DNA of 20,091 nt. It comes from GCA-2699365 sp036160955. Its GTDB lineage: Bacteria; Verrucomicrobiota; Verrucomicrobiia; Opitutales; Coraliomargaritaceae. The translations under genes and the position numbers were made by a program. The notes below the pieces were generated by a model. It was not told the DNA's origin. It saw only the letters and a program-made list of their open reading frames with translations, and made no database searches. The DNA is taken from the NCBI GenBank assembly GCA_036160955.1, contig JAYYDJ010000023.1, forward strand, positions 1 to 20,091, read 5' to 3'. This document shows, piece after piece, positions 17,064 through 20,091 of this stretch (position 1 is the stretch's first letter; every line of letters begins with the position of its first letter).

Positions 17064-17891
17064 ATGAAGTACACCACTCTAATCTGTCTTAGTCTTTTAT
17101 GTTTAGCACCACTTACGTGTTTTTCAGAAGAGTCTATTCAGCCTTATCGGTATGCTGATCTACTAGTTAACGAGGAGACGGTTTTACCAGAACCGATGGA
17201 TACCGAAGGGCTTAGTCAGAAAGTTAGCGATACGCTACAAAGCTACTACAGTAAGAGTCTTGGTGGCGCAGAGAACTGGCAGAAAATAAAGAGCCTGCGC
17301 ATTAGGGGGCAGTTAATATACCCAGATGGTAAATCCTATAAGTTCGTTATCTTTAGGAAGAAGCCCGACTTAAATAAGGCTGTCGTGTATTTGGATAATA
17401 AGTGCAAAATCGTTACCTGCTTTGATGGAGTCGAAGCTTGGCAAGTGATGACCTCTGAATCGGAAACTGCTAAGACAATGCCATTGGATGATTCCATAGA
17501 CTTTATACGTGATTCTTGGCTGGGTGGCCATTTACTAAGCCCATTACTTCCTGGTAAAACTACAGAGATACTTGAGGCTATTAACATAGATGGTAAAACC
17601 TGTATCCAAGTTAAAGTGACCCTGCCTAATCAGCAGTATTACCTTTATGCCTTGGATTCTAATCGTTACCCAGTAGCGGAGGAGTCAGTCAGCGCTGTTG
17701 ATGGCTCTAAGCGGTATGTCAAGCAGTCCGATTTCAGAAATGTATCGGGACTAATGATACCCTTCAGAAGCAAAGTGTACTCCGATGGTGTGCTTATCCA
17801 GGAAGCAGTTCTAGAAAGTGTTGTGGTTAACAAGGGAGTGATGCCTTGGATGTTTAAGAGACCTCAGCAGAGGACAATGCTCCTTAATTAG
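17064..17891 (+). CDS. Exported LolA-like outer-membrane lipoprotein-sorting family protein
   Basis: 275 residues with a signal peptide (hydrophobic 5-19, then C-F-S-E-E). After a linker comes S-L-G-G-A-E-N-W-Q-K-I-K-S-L-R-I-R-G (65-82), followed by alternating strands ending in F-R-K-K-P-D-L-N-K and a C-F-D-G-V-E-A-W (119-126) motif. This order (A-L-G-G-x-x-x-x-x-x-I-x-S-L, K-R-P, Y-D-G-x-x-A-W) is known to me from proteins often annotated as outer-membrane lipoprotein-sorting or LolA-like, which form a half-open beta barrel binding hydrophobic groups in the periplasm. The specific role is unknown. Cys19 is not in a canonical lipobox (P-L-T-C). It stands alone after the upstream terminator. 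Confidence 0.68.
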   Translation: MKYTTLICLSLLCLAPLTCFSEESIQPYRYADLLVNEETVLPEPMDTEGLSQKVSDTLQSYYSKSLGGAENWQKIKSLRIRGQLIYPDGKSYKFVIFRKKPDLNKAVVYLDNKCKIVTCFDGVEAWQVMTSESETAKTMPLDDSIDFIRDSWLGGHLLSPLLPGKTTEILEAINIDGKTCIQVKVTLPNQQYYLYALDSNRYPVAEESVSAVDGSKRYVKQSDFRNVSGLMIPFRSKVYSDGVLIQEAVLESVVVNKGVMPWMFKRPQQRTMLLN

Positions 17892-17929
17892 TCCCCCTTA
17901 ATACATTAGTCTACCAAATCCAATCACAT

Positions 17930-17956
17930 CGCGCAAGAGTTGCGTGGGCTGTTTTT
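17930..17956 (+). terminator. Weak candidate terminator after LolA-like gene
   Basis: CGCGCAA (17930-17936) pairs with TTGCGTG (17940-17946) around a GAG loop, with one G-U pair; T5 follows at 17952-17956 after a short gap. It lies between two convergent genes. The T tract is offset from the stem, so strength is doubtful. Confidence 0.35.
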
Positions 17957-18743
17957 ATTGGCTATTTAACGTTTGCCATTGAGCAAAGCTCAAATGTTGA
18001 GGCTTCTTTCCGCTTGGGTTGTGAACGGTATTCTTGCGCTTCACTTTAAATCTTTGCTGAGGCACCTCTGGTTTTTCTTCAATTTGAATGGCGGACGCAG
18101 GTATGTCTGTAGCCGCAAACAAATTAGAATCCCTGCCCCAGCGTACACTTCTAGGACTTTCTACTTTTTCTCTTTGCGGCGTAAAGAAAATTACCTGTCC
18201 GTTGGCAGGATCATCGCTTTGCTTCGTAGCCTTATAATGAATATTATCTCTGTTTGCAACAAGTCGCTCATTATTGCGAACCTCATTAGATAATAAGGCA
18301 GAATGACCCATCTTCTCGAGGCTGGCATCGGTCTTTTTGTTGAAGTTTAGGTGAGCAAGCTTCATAGGGGCCTCATCCGCATTGGCAATTTGAATCGTAT
18401 GTAAATTCTCCTTCCAATGAAAGTGTATCCGTTTTTTTAAAGGGTCGTATCTTAAAATGGTAAACCCGTTATATGGTGAGCCAGCCTCAATCCATTTACT
18501 TTTCTTTATCTGATTATCGTAAATACTGAAATAGTAGTTGGCTCCGAATTTCGAAACGCCTTTTAGTGTAAAACGCGAAGCTTCTAAATCATGTTTGTTG
18601 GTCGTCGTTTCAAGCGACCGGGAAGCCGTTTGGTAATTAGGCGGTGAAAATGGATAATGCTCTATTAGAGATGAGGCACCCAACGAACACGCTAAAAGAA
18701 ATAAGGGGAATGCCCTCAATAATACTTCCGGTAATTTCCGCAT
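17955..18743 (-). CDS. Exported protein of unknown function
   Basis: 262 residues from the ATG at 18741-18743. An in-frame ATG at 18785 would add 14 residues before the signal peptide, so the inner start is preferred. The N-terminus (basic M-R-K, hydrophobic 8-22, with L-L-A-C at 16-19) could be a signal peptide or a relaxed lipobox. Residues about 57-120 form a small beta-rich domain: F-T-L-K-G-V-S-K-F-G, Y-Y-F-S-I-Y-D, W-I-E-A-G, G-F-T-I-L-R-Y-D, then I-H-F-H-W. I recall similar 'does not leave its substrate unless processed' type domains in verrucomicrobial secretion-linked proteins only vaguely and assign no function. The rest is polar, basic and probably disordered. It is convergent with the LolA-like gene and divergent from rnpB. 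Confidence 0.7.
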   Translation of the reverse strand: MRKLPEVLLRAFPLFLLACSLGASSLIEHYPFSPPNYQTASRSLETTTNKHDLEASRFTLKGVSKFGANYYFSIYDNQIKKSKWIEAGSPYNGFTILRYDPLKKRIHFHWKENLHTIQIANADEAPMKLAHLNFNKKTDASLEKMGHSALLSNEVRNNERLVANRDNIHYKATKQSDDPANGQVIFFTPQREKVESPRSVRWGRDSNLFAATDIPASAIQIEEKPEVPQQRFKVKRKNTVHNPSGKKPQHLSFAQWQTLNSQ

Positions 18744-18850
18744 AACCGTTTTTTTTATCAAACGTAGTGGCAGTGACTGCAACATGTTTTTTGTTAAGAT
18801 AAGGTTACAGTTTACGTGTCCAATCTGTATCAGTTGAGTCGGTTGAAGTA

Positions 18851-18879
18851 CTGCCAGAGTAAAGCTTGAATTTTATAAC
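18851..18879 (+). promoter_or_regulatory. Candidate rnpB promoter
   Basis: CTGCCA (18851-18856, 4 of 6 to TTGACA) and TATAAC (18874-18879, 5 of 6 to TATAAT) are 17 bp apart. Transcription would start near 18886, about 15 bases before helix P1. The match is fair only. Confidence 0.38.
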
Positions 18880-18900
18880 AGATTGCCTCAGTTTGAGTGG

Positions 18901-19291
<391 letters not shown>

Positions 19292-19323
19292 ACTTCGGGG
19301 GCGGATTCAGGGGCTTTTCTGCC

Positions 19324-19350
19324 TTGACAGTAGTTTTATCAATCCACAAT
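19324..19350 (+). promoter_or_regulatory. Candidate rpsT promoter
   Basis: A perfect TTGACA (19324-19329) is followed after 15 bp by CACAAT (19345-19350), 4 of 6 to the -10 consensus. It sits 25-51 bp before the rpsT start and just after rnpB. Spacing is short, so it is tentative. Confidence 0.35.
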
Positions 19351-19374
19351 TTCCGCCTCCTTACTTTCTAAAAC

Positions 19375-19632
19375 ATGGCCAATACTAAATCAGCACTCAA
19401 ATATATCCGCAAGACCGCTACTCGCACCTTGCAAAATCGTCAGGTGAAGAGTCGCTTAAAGACACTTAATAAAAAAGTGGCTGAAGCAGCGGAATCTGGG
19501 GACAAAGAGGCACTCGCGTTGCTAACAAAGACTTACATATCAGCTCTAGACAAAGCAGGTAAGACTGGCCTTGTGCATGCAAACAAAATAGCCCGTCACA
19601 AGGCGCGCTGCGCAGCACTAGTTTCTGCTTAA
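19375..19632 (+). CDS. rpsT: Small ribosomal subunit protein bS20
   Basis: 85 residues, the normal size. S20 binds 16S rRNA early in 30S assembly. The N-terminus M-A-N-T-K-S-A-L-K-Y-I-R-K and the K-S-R-L-K-T-L-N-K-K motif are typical, as is the C-terminal H-A-N-K-I-A-R-H-K-A-R (all helical, basic). The ATG at 19375 gives the standard M-A-N start. No Shine-Dalgarno sequence is present; instead the leader carries CCTCCTTA (19356-19363), the same sense as the 16S anti-Shine-Dalgarno tail. A strong terminator follows. Confidence 0.97.
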   Translation: MANTKSALKYIRKTATRTLQNRQVKSRLKTLNKKVAEAAESGDKEALALLTKTYISALDKAGKTGLVHANKIARHKARCAALVSA

Positions 19633-19652
19633 TAGTTATAATTATCTTTTTG

Positions 19653-19688
19653 CCCCCGTTACGCTTGCCGTAGCGGGGGTATTTTTTT
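19653..19688 (+). terminator. Intrinsic terminator of rpsT
   Basis: CCCCCGTTACG (19653-19663) pairs with CGTAGCGGGGG (19669-19679) with one G-U pair, loop CTTGC, followed by TA and seven T (19682-19688). It is a strong rho-independent terminator. Confidence 0.92.
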
Positions 19689-19703
19689 ATGCTTCGCGTT
19701 ATA

Positions 19704-20091
19704 ATGTCACGATCAACGGATGTATCTGCAATTGGCTTTCCTCCTCCTGTTTTAGGGAAGGACCCACTACGTTTGCCGGTCATTGCTGACTCTGCTGACT
19801 GGTTGGCATTGGGTAAGCCTGCTGGTATTGGAGTGCGTGATTATCCTTGGGATCAACAAGTACCAGACTTAGATACCGCGCTAAATCTCCAACTGCGCCA
19901 AGGAAAACCAGAGCTAAAACGCCTGGATGCGACATTATTCGGCTCCGTTTATTATTTGGATCCCGAGGTTAGTGGTGTGTGTCTTTTCGGTAAAAGCCGT
20001 GAGGCGGTGGCCTCTTTACGCAATACTTATGGGTCTGGGCAGTGCGAGTTTACCTTCTATTTGATTGCGAGTGATCAACCTACCGGTTGTT
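19704..20091 (+). CDS. Divergent RluA-type pseudouridine synthase (3'-partial)
   Basis: At least 129 residues, open to the window end. RluA-family enzymes isomerise uridine to pseudouridine in rRNA or tRNA. Family features seen: W-L-A-L-G-K-P-A-G-I-G-V (motif I, K-P-A-G), then the motif II region Y-Y-L-D-P-E-V-S-G-V-C-L-F, with the catalytic Asp and the S-G pair. In most members motif II reads H-R-L-D-x-x-T-S-G; here H-R is replaced by Y-Y, so the conserved Arg before L-D is missing. The later K-x-Y-x-A-L motif reads E-F-T-F-Y-L-I-A. The start at ATG 19704 leaves 15 bp after the rpsT terminator; ATG 19689 lies directly on its T run and would not leave a leader. Function as an active enzyme is uncertain. 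Confidence 0.75.
   Translation, partial: MSRSTDVSAIGFPPPVLGKDPLRLPVIADSADWLALGKPAGIGVRDYPWDQQVPDLDTALNLQLRQGKPELKRLDATLFGSVYYLDPEVSGVCLFGKSREAVASLRNTYGSGQCEFTFYLIASDQPTGC

Noticed and set aside
19302..19328. Possible rnpB terminator GGCGGA/TCTGCC
   Set aside because: The stem is 6 bp with a G-U pair, the loop is 12 bases and no T tract follows.

Overview
The window (about 42% GC by eye) looks like a chromosome segment of a Gram-negative marine bacterium of the Verrucomicrobiota, perhaps an Opitutales/Puniceicoccaceae-like lineage. This is inferred from three things: a PEP-CTERM-type protein with a P-E-T-S-T-Y-A tail, TonB-receptor and beta-helix surface proteins of the kind shared with Bacteroidota, and start codons that almost all lack a Shine-Dalgarno sequence. 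No phylogenetic marker here fixes the taxonomy firmly.

Layout. Positions 1-264 hold the C-terminus of an amidohydrolase resembling 8-oxoguanine deaminase. A small predicted membrane protein lies on the minus strand (328-603). A housekeeping block follows: panB (pantothenate synthesis) overlapping gpsA (glycerol-3-phosphate for phospholipids), a SET-domain lysine methyltransferase, glyS on the minus strand, and a divergently transcribed DUF374 acyltransferase.

Positions 5432-16994 appear to be a phosphate-limitation module. It contains a PhoB-like regulator and PhoR-like kinase (1-bp overlap), an exported thioredoxin-fold protein without a CxxC motif, a 1306-residue TonB-dependent receptor, a divergent PiT-like transporter, an exported beta-helix-type protein, and a PEP-CTERM protein ending at a strong terminator. 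Upstream of phoB, the receptor gene and the beta-helix gene I find heptamers ending in TAAC or TTAC spaced at 11 bp, which is the layout of Pho boxes. The best array (8951-8990) has four consecutive units followed by a TACAAT -10 candidate. My reading is that the kinase and regulator control a surface acquisition system: receptor in the outer membrane, beta-helix and PEP-CTERM proteins at the surface, PiT-like carrier in the inner membrane. The parts are read from sequence; the joint function is inference.

The right end (17064-20091) carries an exported LolA-like protein, an exported protein of unknown function on the minus strand, the RNase P RNA gene rnpB (class A, 16-bp perfect P1), rpsT with a strong terminator, and the start of a divergent RluA-type pseudouridine synthase cut by the window end. 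No tRNA, IS element, prophage or CRISPR array was seen.
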